The notes beneath the pieces are model-generated. The model did no database searches. It worked only from the letters and a program-made list of their open reading frames with translations, and had not been told where the DNA came from. 64,000 bases of DNA from Brevibacterium linens ATCC 9172 (GTDB lineage Bacteria > Actinomycetota > Actinomycetes > Actinomycetales > Brevibacteriaceae): NCBI RefSeq assembly GCF_900169165.1, contig NZ_FXYY01000014.1:1-64000 (forward strand). The letters run 5' to 3'. Positions 27,066-35,000 of the stretch are shown piece after piece. Made by a program: the position numbers and the translations under genes. Position 1 is the stretch's first letter, and each line of letters begins with the position of its first letter.

Positions 27066-27071
27066 TAGCCT
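27066..27071 (+). promoter_or_regulatory. Leaderless-type -10 box (TAGCCT)
   Basis: TAGCCT is followed by 7 nt and the GTG at 27079. The fused nuclease diverges from about 45 bp upstream. Confidence 0.5.
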
Positions 27072-27078
27072 GTCGGCT

Positions 27079-28011
27079 GTGACTATGTACTTTGGTGGAG
27101 ATGTTTACAGCAGTGCCGACCCTTTCGCGACGGCACTGGGGCATGCGGACGGAAAGGTCTCGTTCATCGGTTCCGATGAAGCGGCCAAGGCCCTGGACCC
27201 GGAGGCGATCGACCTCGGTGAGGACTTCCTCACACCCGGATTCGTTCACGCCGGTCTGATCGTCGACGAATCAGTCCCGACGGCGGCCGATCTGTTCGCG
27301 CAGGGGTTCACGCATGTGCACGCGATCGGCAGCGCCGAGCAGATTGCGCAGTTCGCTGCCGACGCCCCGGACGGTCTGTCGATCGTCGACTACCCGCAGC
27401 TGGGCTCCGGTTCCGTCGAAGCCGGACGTGCTTCGATCTCCGCGGCCGATCTCCTCACGCTCGAGGATCTTCCGGCGCTGAGCCTGTTCATCCTCGTCGA
27501 TTCGAACGACCAGCTCACCGCCGTGCTCGAGGTCCTGCGTGCCGATGCCGCTCATGCCCAGCGTCACGGTTACCGTCTGCGGCTGGACTTCGCCGTTTCG
27601 GACGAGCAGGTGCAGTCCCTCGGCCGCAGCGGAATCGCCATCACGCTCGACCCCGCGCAGCCGCAGCCCCTGGCTCAGCTGCTCTCGGCCGGGGCACAGG
27701 TGTCCTTCAGCCATTCCGAGACCTCACCCTGGGCAGGAGTGCGCAGCGCCGTCGTCGGCGACGGGGGCATCGGTGCCCGCGCTGCGTTCAACGCGGCGAC
27801 CCGCTTCGCTCATCGCGCGGCCGGACACCCGGAAGGGGGAGTGCTCGCGCCCGGAGCCGATGCCGATATCGTGCGGTGGAAGGTCGACCGTCTCGTCGTC
27901 CAGGTCGCCGACCCGCGCGTCGCCGCCTGGAGCACCGATCCGCGGTCCGGGACTCCGGGACTGCCCGAGCTGTCTCCGGACGTGGCTCTGCCCACCCGGG
28001 TGGAACTCTGA
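27079..28011 (+). CDS. Amidohydrolase-like protein lacking the metal-binding residues
   Basis: 310 residues that follow the outline of the metal-dependent amidohydrolase superfamily. A small beta-sandwich N-terminus contains FLTPGFVHAGL, where active relatives have PGFIDxHxH. A barrel region follows, then the C-terminal RAAFNAATRFAHRAAG-H-EGGVLAPGADADIVRW, which matches the usual NPA-x-x-LG...G-I-pGk-ADlvv ending. The HxH pair and the later His/Asp ligands are not apparent, so it may be a non-catalytic relative. Function unknown. The GTG start follows a leaderless promoter. Confidence 0.6.
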   Translation: MTMYFGGDVYSSADPFATALGHADGKVSFIGSDEAAKALDPEAIDLGEDFLTPGFVHAGLIVDESVPTAADLFAQGFTHVHAIGSAEQIAQFAADAPDGLSIVDYPQLGSGSVEAGRASISAADLLTLEDLPALSLFILVDSNDQLTAVLEVLRADAAHAQRHGYRLRLDFAVSDEQVQSLGRSGIAITLDPAQPQPLAQLLSAGAQVSFSHSETSPWAGVRSAVVGDGGIGARAAFNAATRFAHRAAGHPEGGVLAPGADADIVRWKVDRLVVQVADPRVAAWSTDPRSGTPGLPELSPDVALPTRVEL

Positions 28012-28285
28012 TCCGGACCTGCAGATGCGGGAGGGCCCGCTGACGCCTCAGCGGGGTCAGGCGTGTCCAGCCGACACACCGATAACTCGAAATTTTCGTT
28101 CTTCCGGTTGGGCCTGTGACCTGCGGTTTCAGGTATCAGCCCAGGTCACGGCGATTTTGCGAAGTCTCGATGGGCCACTAGATTCGACGTGAGCATTCCG
28201 CTTGGTGCGGGATGGAGTCGGCACTCCCGTCAATAGATAACTCGCCGCCACGGCAGCGTGGTCCGAAGGCGGGGGTGTCGACTCA
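28012..28285 (+). other. Non-coding interval before the mannosyltransferase gene
   Basis: About 300 nt lie between the amidohydrolase-like stop and the GTG at 28320. A weak inverted repeat (ACGCCT...AGGCGT near 28044-28065) may be a terminator. A TAGATT box near 28181 is followed by a 15-codon open frame from GTG 28189, which I do not count as a gene. The rest holds nothing I recognise. Confidence 0.4.
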
Positions 28286-28312
28286 TTGTCTGAGGCGACG
28301 ACCGCGTATCGT
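28286..28312 (+). promoter_or_regulatory. Promoter with -35 TTGTCT and -10 TATCGT
   Basis: TTGTCT (28286-28291) and TATCGT (28307-28312) are separated by 15 nt, and GTG 28320 follows 7 nt later. The in-frame GTG at 28311 overlaps the -10 box and is therefore unlikely to be the start. Confidence 0.5.
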
Positions 28313-28319
28313 GGAGTGC

Positions 28320-29069
28320 GTGCTTTCCAAGATTCTTGTCGTCATCCCCACCTTCAACGAACGTCTCGCCCTCCCCGTGACTCTGGCCGGACTGTTCGAT
28401 CAGCAGCCTGATATCGACGTTCTCATCGTCGATGACAGCTCCCCGGACGGAACGGGGGAGTGGGCCGATGAGCAGGCTGCGGCAGATCCCCGGATCAACG
28501 TCCTCCACCGCACCGAGAAGTCCGGACTCGGCATGGCCTATATCGCCGGATTCCAATGGGCGCTGGAACGCGACTACGAGATCATCTGCGAGTTCGACGC
28601 CGACGGCTCGCACCGTTCCCTCGACCTGGGGCAGCTGCTCGACGCTGCCGCGGAGGGGCGAGGAGACCTCATCATCGGATCCCGGTGGGTTCCGGGCGGA
28701 GAGATCGTCGACTGGCCCAGATCCCGGTTCTTCCTCTCCCGCGGCGCGAACGTCTATGTCAACGCGGTCATGGGATTGGGAGTCAAGGACGCAACGGCAG
28801 GATTCCGTGCCTACAGACGTCCCGTGCTCGAGGCGCTCGATCTCTCCGACGTCCAGTCGCAGGGATACTGCTTCCAGATCGACATGACCTACCGCACCGT
28901 CGAGGCCGGGTTCCGGGTCGCCGAGGTGCCCATCGTCTTCGTCGAACGCGAGCTCGGCGAATCGAAGATGAGCGGCTCGATCATCACCGAAGCGTTCACG
29001 AAGGTCGCCGGTTGGGGCCTGACTCGCCGTCGCAATCAGCTGCGTCGTCTCCTCACCCGCACCCCCTAA
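28320..29069 (+). CDS. Polyprenol monophosphomannose synthase (GT2)
   Basis: 249-residue GT2 glycosyltransferase that moves mannose from GDP-mannose to polyprenyl phosphate and supplies lipid-linked mannose for cell-envelope glycans and protein mannosylation. ILVVIPTFNERLALP, VLIVDDSSPDGTGEWAD, CEFDADGSHRS (the DxD-type metal site), GSRWVPGGEIVDWPRSR and VPIVFVERELGESKMSG match the Ppm1 catalytic domain. No N-terminal acyltransferase (Lnt) domain is fused, unlike M. tuberculosis Ppm1. rbpA lies convergent downstream, as Rv2050 does next to Rv2051c. The start is set by the -10 box 7 nt upstream. Confidence 0.9.
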   Translation: MLSKILVVIPTFNERLALPVTLAGLFDQQPDIDVLIVDDSSPDGTGEWADEQAAADPRINVLHRTEKSGLGMAYIAGFQWALERDYEIICEFDADGSHRSLDLGQLLDAAAEGRGDLIIGSRWVPGGEIVDWPRSRFFLSRGANVYVNAVMGLGVKDATAGFRAYRRPVLEALDLSDVQSQGYCFQIDMTYRTVEAGFRVAEVPIVFVERELGESKMSGSIITEAFTKVAGWGLTRRRNQLRRLLTRTP

Positions 29070-29078
29070 CCCCCTCAA

Positions 29079-29140
29079 TTACTACCTGACGGCGGCCTAG
29101 CAACCTCGCGCGAGGTTGCTAGGCCGCCGTCAGGTAGTAA
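29079..29140. terminator. 62-bp perfect palindrome, likely bidirectional terminator
   Basis: Arms of 31 nt (29079-29109 and 29110-29140) are exact reverse complements with no unpaired centre; the left arm begins TTACTACCTGACGGCGG and the middle is AACCTCGCGCGAGGTT. It lies between the convergent mannosyltransferase and rbpA genes, 9 nt after the former. The partly complementary flanks (CCCCT and AGGGG) lengthen the stem. The length and perfection are well beyond an ordinary terminator. Confidence 0.75.
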
Positions 29141-29141
29141 G

Positions 29142-29173
29142 AAGGGGTGCAGGTCCGTTGACCTGCACCCCTT
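29142..29173. terminator. Second hairpin, terminator for rbpA
   Basis: AAGGGGTGCAGGTC (29142-29155) and GACCTGCACCCCTT (29160-29173) form a perfect 14-bp stem with a 4-nt loop, 22 nt after the rbpA stop on the complement. Confidence 0.7.
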
Positions 29174-29195
29174 ATGGCTCCCTGTTGCGGCTGGT

Positions 29196-29537
29196 TCAGC
29201 TTTGGGCCGGTACCTCACCGCGACGGATCGCGAGGCGTTCGTCGAGGAGCACCTGGAGTTCGTCGAAAGACCGGCGTTCCAGAAGCATGTCCCAGTGGGA
29301 ACGCACATGCTTGACGGGATCGCCGTCGGGCTCGTTGACTCCGACGCGGACGCCGATGCCGTGCATTCCGGAATCCCAGGTCGAAGGGACTTCGGCTTCG
29401 ATCGAGAACGGCACCTTGAAACGGGTCCCGTCTTCGCATTCGAATTCGACCATCTGGCGGGGTGCCGGCTCGACGCCCTCTTCGGTTTCGAGGCTGCGCG
29501 AGCCCAACTGTGTTCCGCGGAGACTGCGTTCGCTCAT
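29196..29537 (-). CDS. rbpA: RNA polymerase-binding protein RbpA
   Basis: 113-residue actinobacterial transcription factor that binds RNA polymerase and the housekeeping sigma factor. MSERSLRGTQLGSRSLETEEG is the N-terminal tail and VEFECEDGTRFKVPF the zinc-binding-like core (only one of the Cys ligands is visible). HVRSHWDMLLERRS and ELQVLLDERLAIRRG are the basic linker and sigma-interaction helix, which are very well conserved. The start at 29535-29537 gives the family length; the longer open frame upstream has no homology. A SigR-type promoter lies 44-69 nt upstream. Confidence 0.93.
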   Translation of the reverse strand: MSERSLRGTQLGSRSLETEEGVEPAPRQMVEFECEDGTRFKVPFSIEAEVPSTWDSGMHGIGVRVGVNEPDGDPVKHVRSHWDMLLERRSFDELQVLLDERLAIRRGEVPAQS

Positions 29538-29580
29538 ATCTAAGACCTTCCGACTCGACTGCACACCTTGGACGCAATGC

Positions 29581-29606
29581 AACAGTCTACCGTGCCCGGA
29601 TATTCC
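29581..29606 (-). promoter_or_regulatory. SigR/SigH-type promoter of rbpA (GGAAT-N18-GTT)
   Basis: On the complement GGAAT (29606-29602) and GTT (29583-29581) are separated by exactly 18 nt, the consensus of thiol-stress sigma factors of the SigR/SigH class. rbpA is a known SigR target in Streptomyces. A TAGACT box (29589-29584) in the same interval could give housekeeping expression. Confidence 0.6.
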
Positions 29607-29659
29607 TCGCCGACAGCCCCGGGGCGGCACGCGCGAATCGACGGGGAGGAAGGGGGCAG

Positions 29660-30424
29660 TCAACCCCGCCGATGCGCCAGAACCTCGAGGCCGAGTTCGA
29701 CATCATCGGTGACGATTCCGTCGACTCCGAGGTCGAGCAGCGACTGCATCGTCGGCGCATCATTGATCGTCCAGACATGAACGAGCAGGCCCGTCCGGTG
29801 AGCTCGGGCGACGAAATCGGCAGTGACCACGGGAATCTTGTTGAACGACGCCGGCACTTGCAGCGCGTCGACTCCCGGAGGCAGGGCAGCGGCCCCGTGA
29901 TCGGGGAGACCCGGCAGTCGACCGAGGGCGAACAACGCTGTCTCTGTCGTGCCTGTCGACGTGCGCACCCCAGGCAGGGCGGTGCGCAGCCGTCGCAGGG
30001 TTCCCGAGTCGAAGGACGCGAGGCGGATCCTGTCAGCGGCATGGAGACTATGCACCAACCGGATCATCGGACCGATGCTGTGAGCGGCCTTGACATCGAT
30101 ATTCCACTGCACCTCGGGCAGCGCGGCCAACAGAGCCTCGAGACGAGGGAGTCGGCCGCCTGCGAGTAGGTCGACCTCGTCGAGTTCGTCAGCAGGGAGT
30201 TCGCGGATGGAACTGGACATCCCGGCGATGCGGTTGAGGTCGGCGTCATGAGCGGCGAAGAGGATGCCGTCCGCGGAGGCGTGGACGTCGGTCTCCATCC
30301 ACCGCACCCCGGCAGCGGCGGCCGCGGCGAATGCCTCGAGGGTGTTTTCGCTCATCCCGGGCCACAGTCCGCCTCGGTGCGCGATGATCTCTGGGTCTGC
30401 GATGACCTCCCGCTGGGAATTCAT
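29660..30424 (-). CDS. Glycerophosphodiester phosphodiesterase
   Basis: 254-residue GDPD-family TIM-barrel enzyme, cytoplasmic because no signal peptide is seen. IIAHRGG...SENTLEAF (catalytic His and Glu), METDVHASADG (metal E-x-D), AAHDADLNR (second catalytic His) and QWNIDVK (metal Glu replaced by Asp in context) follow the family order. VWTINDAPTMQSLLDLGVDGIVTDD closes the barrel. It hydrolyses glycerophosphodiesters to glycerol-3-phosphate. The start has a TAGGAT box 6 nt upstream (30431-30436). Confidence 0.88.
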   Translation of the reverse strand: MNSQREVIADPEIIAHRGGLWPGMSENTLEAFAAAAAAGVRWMETDVHASADGILFAAHDADLNRIAGMSSSIRELPADELDEVDLLAGGRLPRLEALLAALPEVQWNIDVKAAHSIGPMIRLVHSLHAADRIRLASFDSGTLRRLRTALPGVRTSTGTTETALFALGRLPGLPDHGAAALPPGVDALQVPASFNKIPVVTADFVARAHRTGLLVHVWTINDAPTMQSLLDLGVDGIVTDDVELGLEVLAHRRG

Positions 30425-30430
30425 ACTCCA

Positions 30431-30436
30431 ATCCTA
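30431..30436 (-). promoter_or_regulatory. Leaderless-type -10 box (TAGGAT) for the glycerophosphodiesterase gene
   Basis: On the complement TAGGAT is followed by 6 nt and the ATG at 30422-30424. Confidence 0.5.
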
Positions 30437-30480
30437 GTCAGGGTGTTGATTTCACCGAGGCGCTGTTCAAGGATGGAGTC

Positions 30481-30810
30481 ATGAGCTCACACCGCGAACC
30501 CCTCGAACCCGACGATGTCATCGACGCAACCGCGAAGACTCCGACCGAACGCGCACGCCGGGTCGCCGGACGCGCGTACAGTGCAGCGAGCACCGGTGTG
30601 AGGAATGTGCGTGAAGCGACATCGACCTCTCGCCTCATCGAAGTCGGCGAGAACGGCGTCAACCGCGCATTGGGAAGTATTTCGCACGCCATCGATGACG
30701 CTGTGCGCAGCGGCAAGGTCGAACGGGCCTTCGACCGAGCACAGGAGACCGTGACGACCGGAGCCGACGGTGTCCGGAAACTGGTGACGCGCAAACCTCG
30801 TCGTCCCTGA
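30481..30810 (+). CDS. Small hypothetical protein
   Basis: 109 residues, not recognised. The composition is hydrophilic and rich in Arg, Ala, Ser and Thr. From about residue 20 the pattern suggests one long amphipathic helix (AGRAYSAASTGVRNVREATSTSRLIEVGENG, seen in pieces) and the end is basic (KLVTRKPRRP). No signal or membrane segment. It diverges from the glycerophosphodiesterase gene and is followed by a strong terminator at 30886-30925, so it is a single-gene unit. Codon use is like the neighbours, which supports a real gene. Confidence 0.6.
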   Translation: MSSHREPLEPDDVIDATAKTPTERARRVAGRAYSAASTGVRNVREATSTSRLIEVGENGVNRALGSISHAIDDAVRSGKVERAFDRAQETVTTGADGVRKLVTRKPRRP

Positions 30811-30885
30811 TCGGTTCCGTCCGCGAACCGGCTCGACGGATCAGCGAATCGGCAGTGGGCCGACGCTGCCCGTGAACAGAGTCTC

Positions 30886-30925
30886 AGCAATGTGGCACAC
30901 CGAAACGGTGTGCCACATTGCTTTT
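30886..30925 (+). terminator. Rho-independent terminator
   Basis: Arms 30886-30900 and 30908-30922 pair perfectly over 15 bp (AGCAATGTGGCACAC with its complement), with a 7-nt loop and a TTTT tract. It ends the small hypothetical gene and separates it from the RlpA-like gene. Confidence 0.85.
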
Positions 30926-30971
30926 GTAACAGTTCCTTAACTAGAATCTGTGGAGATAACGATCAGATAAC
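30926..30971 (+). promoter_or_regulatory. Two TAAC direct-repeat pairs and -10 box upstream of the RlpA-like gene (MtrA-type)
   Basis: GTAAC at 30926 and TTAAC at 30937 are 11 bp apart; ATAAC at 30956 and ATAAC at 30967 are again 11 bp apart. A TAGAAT -10 box (30942-30947) lies between the pairs. GTAAC-type direct repeats with one-turn spacing resemble sites of MtrA, which controls cell-wall hydrolase genes in actinobacteria. Assignment by analogy. Confidence 0.5.
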
Positions 30972-31048
30972 TTGGAGCCAATCCTCAAGCGCACGGCTGC
31001 GAGAGGTCTTCCCCCTGCATCTCCGAGTTGCCGAGACACTCTGTGACG

Positions 31049-31888
31049 ATGACGAGGAACACGACTGTGGGCAGACACTCAGCTCCGAACACCAAGAAGA
31101 CCGGCTCGATCTTCTCCGCGCTGTCAGCGAAGAAGAAGACCGGACGCCACGCACCCGCCGACCGGCAGAACACCGCCGGGGGAGTGCTGGCAGCGGTCCG
31201 CACCCGCCCGGTGCTCTCCGCGTTCATCGTGCCGACCGCCGCAACGGCAGCCGTCGTCGCCTCGAGCCTCGCAATGGTTCCCAACGACTCTTCCACGAGC
31301 GGCCAGGTCGTGGCCGAAGCGCCGGCCGTCGCCGTCTCCGAGCCGACGCAGGCCACCGACGAATTCCTCGCCAAAGCGAAGAAACAGGCCAAGGAGAAGC
31401 CGGCAGAGGTCACGATCGACACTCATATCGAGACGCCGAGCCCCAAGCCGTCGAAGACTGCCGAGACGAAGGACGAAGGATCGCCCGGTGGCGGAGAGAC
31501 GTCCGGTGGCGGGGAATCCTCTGGCGACGAGGGATCGTCCGGCGGAGCCGCGGACGAGAACGACGGACCGTCGAATTCCGGGAAGTCGACCGGCGTATCG
31601 GGCAGCTGCCCGATGTCCTACTACGGCGGCGGTGACGGATTCGACGGCAGGCAGACTGCCAACGGCGAGATCTTCGATGCCAATAAGCTCACCGCCGCCC
31701 ACAAGACTCTGCCGTTCGGCTCCAAGGTGAAGATCACGAACACCGCCAATGGCAAGTCCGTGACCGTGCGCGTCAACGATCGCGGTCCGTACCACGGCAG
31801 CCGCTGCTTCGACCTGTCGAAGGCCGCCATGGAGGCAGTCGGCGGCGTCGGCGCCGGACAGATCAACGGCAAGTACGAAGTGCAGTGA
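31049..31888 (+). CDS. RlpA-like double-psi beta-barrel cell-wall protein
   Basis: 279 residues: a basic cytoplasmic N-terminus, one hydrophobic segment near 50-65 (LSAFIVPTAATAAVVASSLA), a Ser/Gly/Glu-rich linker (about 110-180), and a C-terminal RlpA/DPBB domain (about 185-279). In that domain CPMSYYGGGDGFDGRQTANGE, TAAHKTLPFGSKVKITN, VRVNDRGPYH and FDLSKAAMEAVG are the hallmarks, including the conserved Asp of NDRGP. Family members are septal or wall-associated, and some are lytic transglycosylases. GTG 31043 and TTG 31028 are alternative starts. TAAC repeats upstream suggest MtrA control. Confidence 0.82.
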   Translation: MTRNTTVGRHSAPNTKKTGSIFSALSAKKKTGRHAPADRQNTAGGVLAAVRTRPVLSAFIVPTAATAAVVASSLAMVPNDSSTSGQVVAEAPAVAVSEPTQATDEFLAKAKKQAKEKPAEVTIDTHIETPSPKPSKTAETKDEGSPGGGETSGGGESSGDEGSSGGAADENDGPSNSGKSTGVSGSCPMSYYGGGDGFDGRQTANGEIFDANKLTAAHKTLPFGSKVKITNTANGKSVTVRVNDRGPYHGSRCFDLSKAAMEAVGGVGAGQINGKYEVQ

Positions 31889-31904
31889 CGCCGTCTGCGG
31901 CAGC

Positions 31905-31933
31905 CGCTGATTGCGGAATCCGCAGGTTCAGCG
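31905..31933 (+). terminator. Possible hairpin after the RlpA-like gene
   Basis: CGCTGA (31905-31910) pairs with TCAGCG (31928-31933), and an inner TGCGG/CCGCA stem sits between them. There is no T-run. The remaining interval to 32115 holds only the AT-richer promoter region of the oxidase gene. Confidence 0.4.
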
Positions 31934-32115
31934 ACGCAAATGCGAGTTTCGAACTTTTCGACCCTATAGGCAAAGGTAATCAGTCGCTGATTCGAGCCTA
32001 GGGCTACGGATTGCTCTGTCGCTGCGAAATTCGTATTCGTCTCTTCGACCTTGGTTTTCGACTGTGGGGTAGCTAACCTGAAGCCACCATCACACAGTCT
32101 GTCGAGGAGTTCCAC

Positions 32116-33474
32116 GTGTCCGAAGTAGCTCGTGACGTCGTCATCATCGGAGCAGGTCCATCGGGCCTGAGCGCGGCCCGTCGGCTGCGGAAGTCCGGAC
32201 GCAGCGTCATCGTCCTCGAAGCTCGTGATCGTGTGGGCGGACGTACCTGGACCGAACACATCGACGGGCAGATGTTCGAACTCGGCGGACAGTGGGTCTC
32301 TCCAGATCAGACCGCGCTGCTGGCTCTCCTCGACGAACTCGGCAAAGAGACCTACCCCCGCTACCGCGACGGCGACAGCGTCTACATCGCACCCGACGGA
32401 GCCCGCACCGTCTACTCGGGCGAGATGTTCCCCGTGGGGGAGTCGACCCAGGCCGAGATGGAACGTCTCATCGGCCTCCTCGACGAGCTCGCCGCCCGAA
32501 TCGGACCGAAGACCCCCTGGGATGCCGAGGACGCTGCCGAACTCGACTCGATCTCCTTCCACCACTGGCTGCGAGAGCAGTCCGAGGACGAACTCGCCTG
32601 CGAGAACATCGGACTGTTCGTCGCCGGCGGCATGCTGACCAAGCCCGCCACCACCTTCTCAACGCTCCAGGCCATCCTCATGGCCGCCTCGGCGGGATCA
32701 TTCTCGAACCTCGTCGACGATCATTTCATCCTCGATCGTCGCGTCGTCGGCGGAATGCAGTCGGTCTCCGTGCAGATGGCCGAGCAACTCGGCGGGGACA
32801 TCGTGCGCTTGCAGCAGCCGGTCCGCCGGATCGAATGGTCGGAGACCGGAGTCCACGTCTCGACCGACGATCTGAGCGTCAGCGCAGACCAGGCGATCGT
32901 CGCCGTTCCGCCGAACCTCTACTCGCGCATCAGCTACGACCCACCTCTGCCTCGGCTCCAGCAGATCTTCCACCAACACCAGTCCATGGGGCTCGTCATC
33001 AAGGTCCATGCCACCTACGACACTCCGTTCTGGCGCGAGGACGGACTGTGCGGAACCGGGTTCGGTGCCTCCCGTCTCGTGCAGGAGGTCTACGACAACA
33101 CGAACCACGGCGAAGAGCAGGGCACCCTCGTCGGGTTCATCTCCGATGTCAACGCCGACGCCATGTGGGCCCTGGACGAGGAGACCCGCCGGGCGACGAT
33201 CCTCGAGGCGCTGGCCGAATTCCTCGGCCCGAAGGCTCTCGACCCGCGCGTGTTCTACCTCTCCGACTTCGGTGCGGAGGAATGGACCCGCGGTGCCTAT
33301 GCGACCAGCTACGACCTCGGCGGTCTGCACCGGTGGGGGCCGTTCCAGAACGACCCGGTCGGACCGATCCACTTCGCCAGCTCCGATATCGCCGCCGAAG
33401 GCTACCAGCACGTCGACGGAGCCGTGCGCATCGGCACCGCCACCGCCGAGAGGATCCTCGGCGAGATCTCCTGA
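32116..33474 (+). CDS. puo: Flavin monoamine oxidase, probable putrescine oxidase
   Basis: 452-residue FAD-dependent amine oxidase. DVVIIGAGPSGLSAARRL (residues 6-23) is the ADP-binding fold and VLEARDRVGGRTWTEH the second FAD motif. FELGGQWVSPDQ and the C-terminal HVDGAVRIGTATAERIL complete the flavin site. Overall similarity and length resemble putrescine oxidases of Micrococcus and Rhodococcus, which turn putrescine into 4-aminobutanal, ammonia and H2O2. The GTG start follows GAGGAG. The APC permease starts 2 nt after the stop, so substrate uptake and oxidation are coupled. Another amine as substrate cannot be excluded. Confidence 0.8.
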   Translation: MSEVARDVVIIGAGPSGLSAARRLRKSGRSVIVLEARDRVGGRTWTEHIDGQMFELGGQWVSPDQTALLALLDELGKETYPRYRDGDSVYIAPDGARTVYSGEMFPVGESTQAEMERLIGLLDELAARIGPKTPWDAEDAAELDSISFHHWLREQSEDELACENIGLFVAGGMLTKPATTFSTLQAILMAASAGSFSNLVDDHFILDRRVVGGMQSVSVQMAEQLGGDIVRLQQPVRRIEWSETGVHVSTDDLSVSADQAIVAVPPNLYSRISYDPPLPRLQQIFHQHQSMGLVIKVHATYDTPFWREDGLCGTGFGASRLVQEVYDNTNHGEEQGTLVGFISDVNADAMWALDEETRRATILEALAEFLGPKALDPRVFYLSDFGAEEWTRGAYATSYDLGGLHRWGPFQNDPVGPIHFASSDIAAEGYQHVDGAVRIGTATAERILGEIS

Positions 33475-33476
33475 CC

Positions 33477-35000
33477 ATGAGCAGCACACAGCCGTCACCG
33501 TCGACGAACACGAGCGGACTGAGCGCCAAGGGACTCTCCGCCGGCAAGATCGGAGCCATCGGGGGAGCCGTCATCGGCATCTCCTGCATCGCCCCGGCCT
33601 ACACGCTGACCTCCGGATTGGGCCCGACGATCTCCGAAGTCGGGGTGCACACCCCGGCCGTGCTGCTCATCGGCTTCGTGCCGATGCTCCTGGTCGTCTT
33701 CGGCTACCGGGAACTGAACACGGCGATGCCGGACTCGGGAACCACCTTCACCTGGGCGACCAGAGCATTCGGGCCCTGGCTCGGATGGATGGGCGGCTGG
33801 GGACTCGTCGCTGCCACCGTCCTCGTGCTGTCCAATCTCGCGGCCGTGGCCGTCGACTTCCTCTTCCTCCTCCTGTCGCAGGTGTTCTCCGATCCGTCCA
33901 TCGCCGAACTCACACGGGTTCTGTGGATCAACATCCCCGTCACGATCATTCTCACCGCCGCCGCAGCCTGGGTGTCGTATCGGGGAGTCGAAGCCACGGA
34001 GAAGCTGCAGGTGTGGCTGGTCGCCTTCCAAGTCCTGGCGCTGGGATGGTTCGTCATCGCCGCGATCGTGCAGGTGGCGAACGGCACCGCCTTCGACCCG
34101 ACCCCGGTCTCACTCGATTGGTTCAACCCGCTGTCGGCCGGCGACTTCTCCACCGTCGCGGCAGCGGTGTCACTGTCGATCTTCCTCTTCTGGGGCTGGG
34201 ACACGGTGATCACGATGAACGAGGAGGCGAAGGATCCGGAGAAGACCCCGGGCCGGGCCGCCATGCTCACGATCATCGCGATCGTCATCATCTACATCGC
34301 CTGCACGATCGCGGTCATCTCGTTCGCCGGCATCGGCACCGAGGGGCTCGGGGCAGGCAATCCGGACAACCAGGAATCGATCTTCGCCTCACTCGCCGGC
34401 CCTGTCATGGGTCCCTTCGCGGTTCTCGTATCCATTGCGGTGCTCTCCTCGTCTCTGTCGTCGCTGCAGGCGACGATGGTCTCGCCCTCTCGGACGATCC
34501 TGGCGATGGGCCACTACGGAGCGCTGCCGGAGAAGTACGGCCGCGTCTCCCCGCGGTACAAATCGCCGTCCGTGGCCACCGTCACCTCGGCGGGAGCGGC
34601 GATCATCTTCTACGTCGTCATGCGTCTGCTGTCGGAGAACGCCCTGTGGGACACGATCACCGCTCTGGGACTCATGGTCTGCTTCTACTACGGCATCACG
34701 GGTCTGGCCTGCATCTGGTATTTCCGCCGCAGCCTGTTCGCCTCGACCCGCACGTTCTTCTTCCGGTTCCTGTTCCCGCTCATCGGCGGAGTGACCCTGC
34801 TGGTCATCTTCGTCACCACCGCGATCGACTCCCTCGATCCCGACTACGGATCGGGGTCGTCCGTCTTCGGCATCGGACTCGTCTTCGTCCTCGGCATCGG
34901 AGTGCTGGCCCTGGGCGTGGTCATCATGATCATCCAATCTCTCCGCCATCCCGACTTCTTCCGCGGACGCACCCTGAAACAGGGAGTCGACGAGGGGTGA
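33477..35000 (+). CDS. APC family amino acid/polyamine permease
   Basis: 507-residue secondary transporter of the amino acid-polyamine-organocation superfamily with about 12 transmembrane segments. IGAIGGAVIGISCIAPAYTLTS is the TM1 helix break region, FWGWDTVITMNEEAKDPEKTPG the TM6/loop 6-7 signature, and SLQATMVSPSRTILAMGHYGALP the TM8 region, all typical of APC carriers. Placement 2 nt after the amine oxidase gene points to putrescine or a related amine as substrate (inference). Its stop overlaps the GTG of the AraC-type gene by 4 nt. Confidence 0.88.
   Translation: MSSTQPSPSTNTSGLSAKGLSAGKIGAIGGAVIGISCIAPAYTLTSGLGPTISEVGVHTPAVLLIGFVPMLLVVFGYRELNTAMPDSGTTFTWATRAFGPWLGWMGGWGLVAATVLVLSNLAAVAVDFLFLLLSQVFSDPSIAELTRVLWINIPVTIILTAAAAWVSYRGVEATEKLQVWLVAFQVLALGWFVIAAIVQVANGTAFDPTPVSLDWFNPLSAGDFSTVAAAVSLSIFLFWGWDTVITMNEEAKDPEKTPGRAAMLTIIAIVIIYIACTIAVISFAGIGTEGLGAGNPDNQESIFASLAGPVMGPFAVLVSIAVLSSSLSSLQATMVSPSRTILAMGHYGALPEKYGRVSPRYKSPSVATVTSAGAAIIFYVVMRLLSENALWDTITALGLMVCFYYGITGLACIWYFRRSLFASTRTFFFRFLFPLIGGVTLLVIFVTTAIDSLDPDYGSGSSVFGIGLVFVLGIGVLALGVVIMIIQSLRHPDFFRGRTLKQGVDEG

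Noticed and set aside
28189-28236. 15-codon GTG frame after a TAGATT box
   Set aside because: Too short, spacing is only 4 nt, no stalling-type residue pattern, and no link to the following gene.
29538-29663. N-terminal extension of RbpA by 42 residues
   Set aside because: The extension has no homology and would contain the promoter; the MSERSLRG start gives the family length.
30942-31048. Possible ydaO (c-di-AMP) riboswitch before the RlpA-like gene
   Set aside because: Actinobacterial wall-protein genes often have one, but I could not find its conserved core in this leader of about 100 nt.
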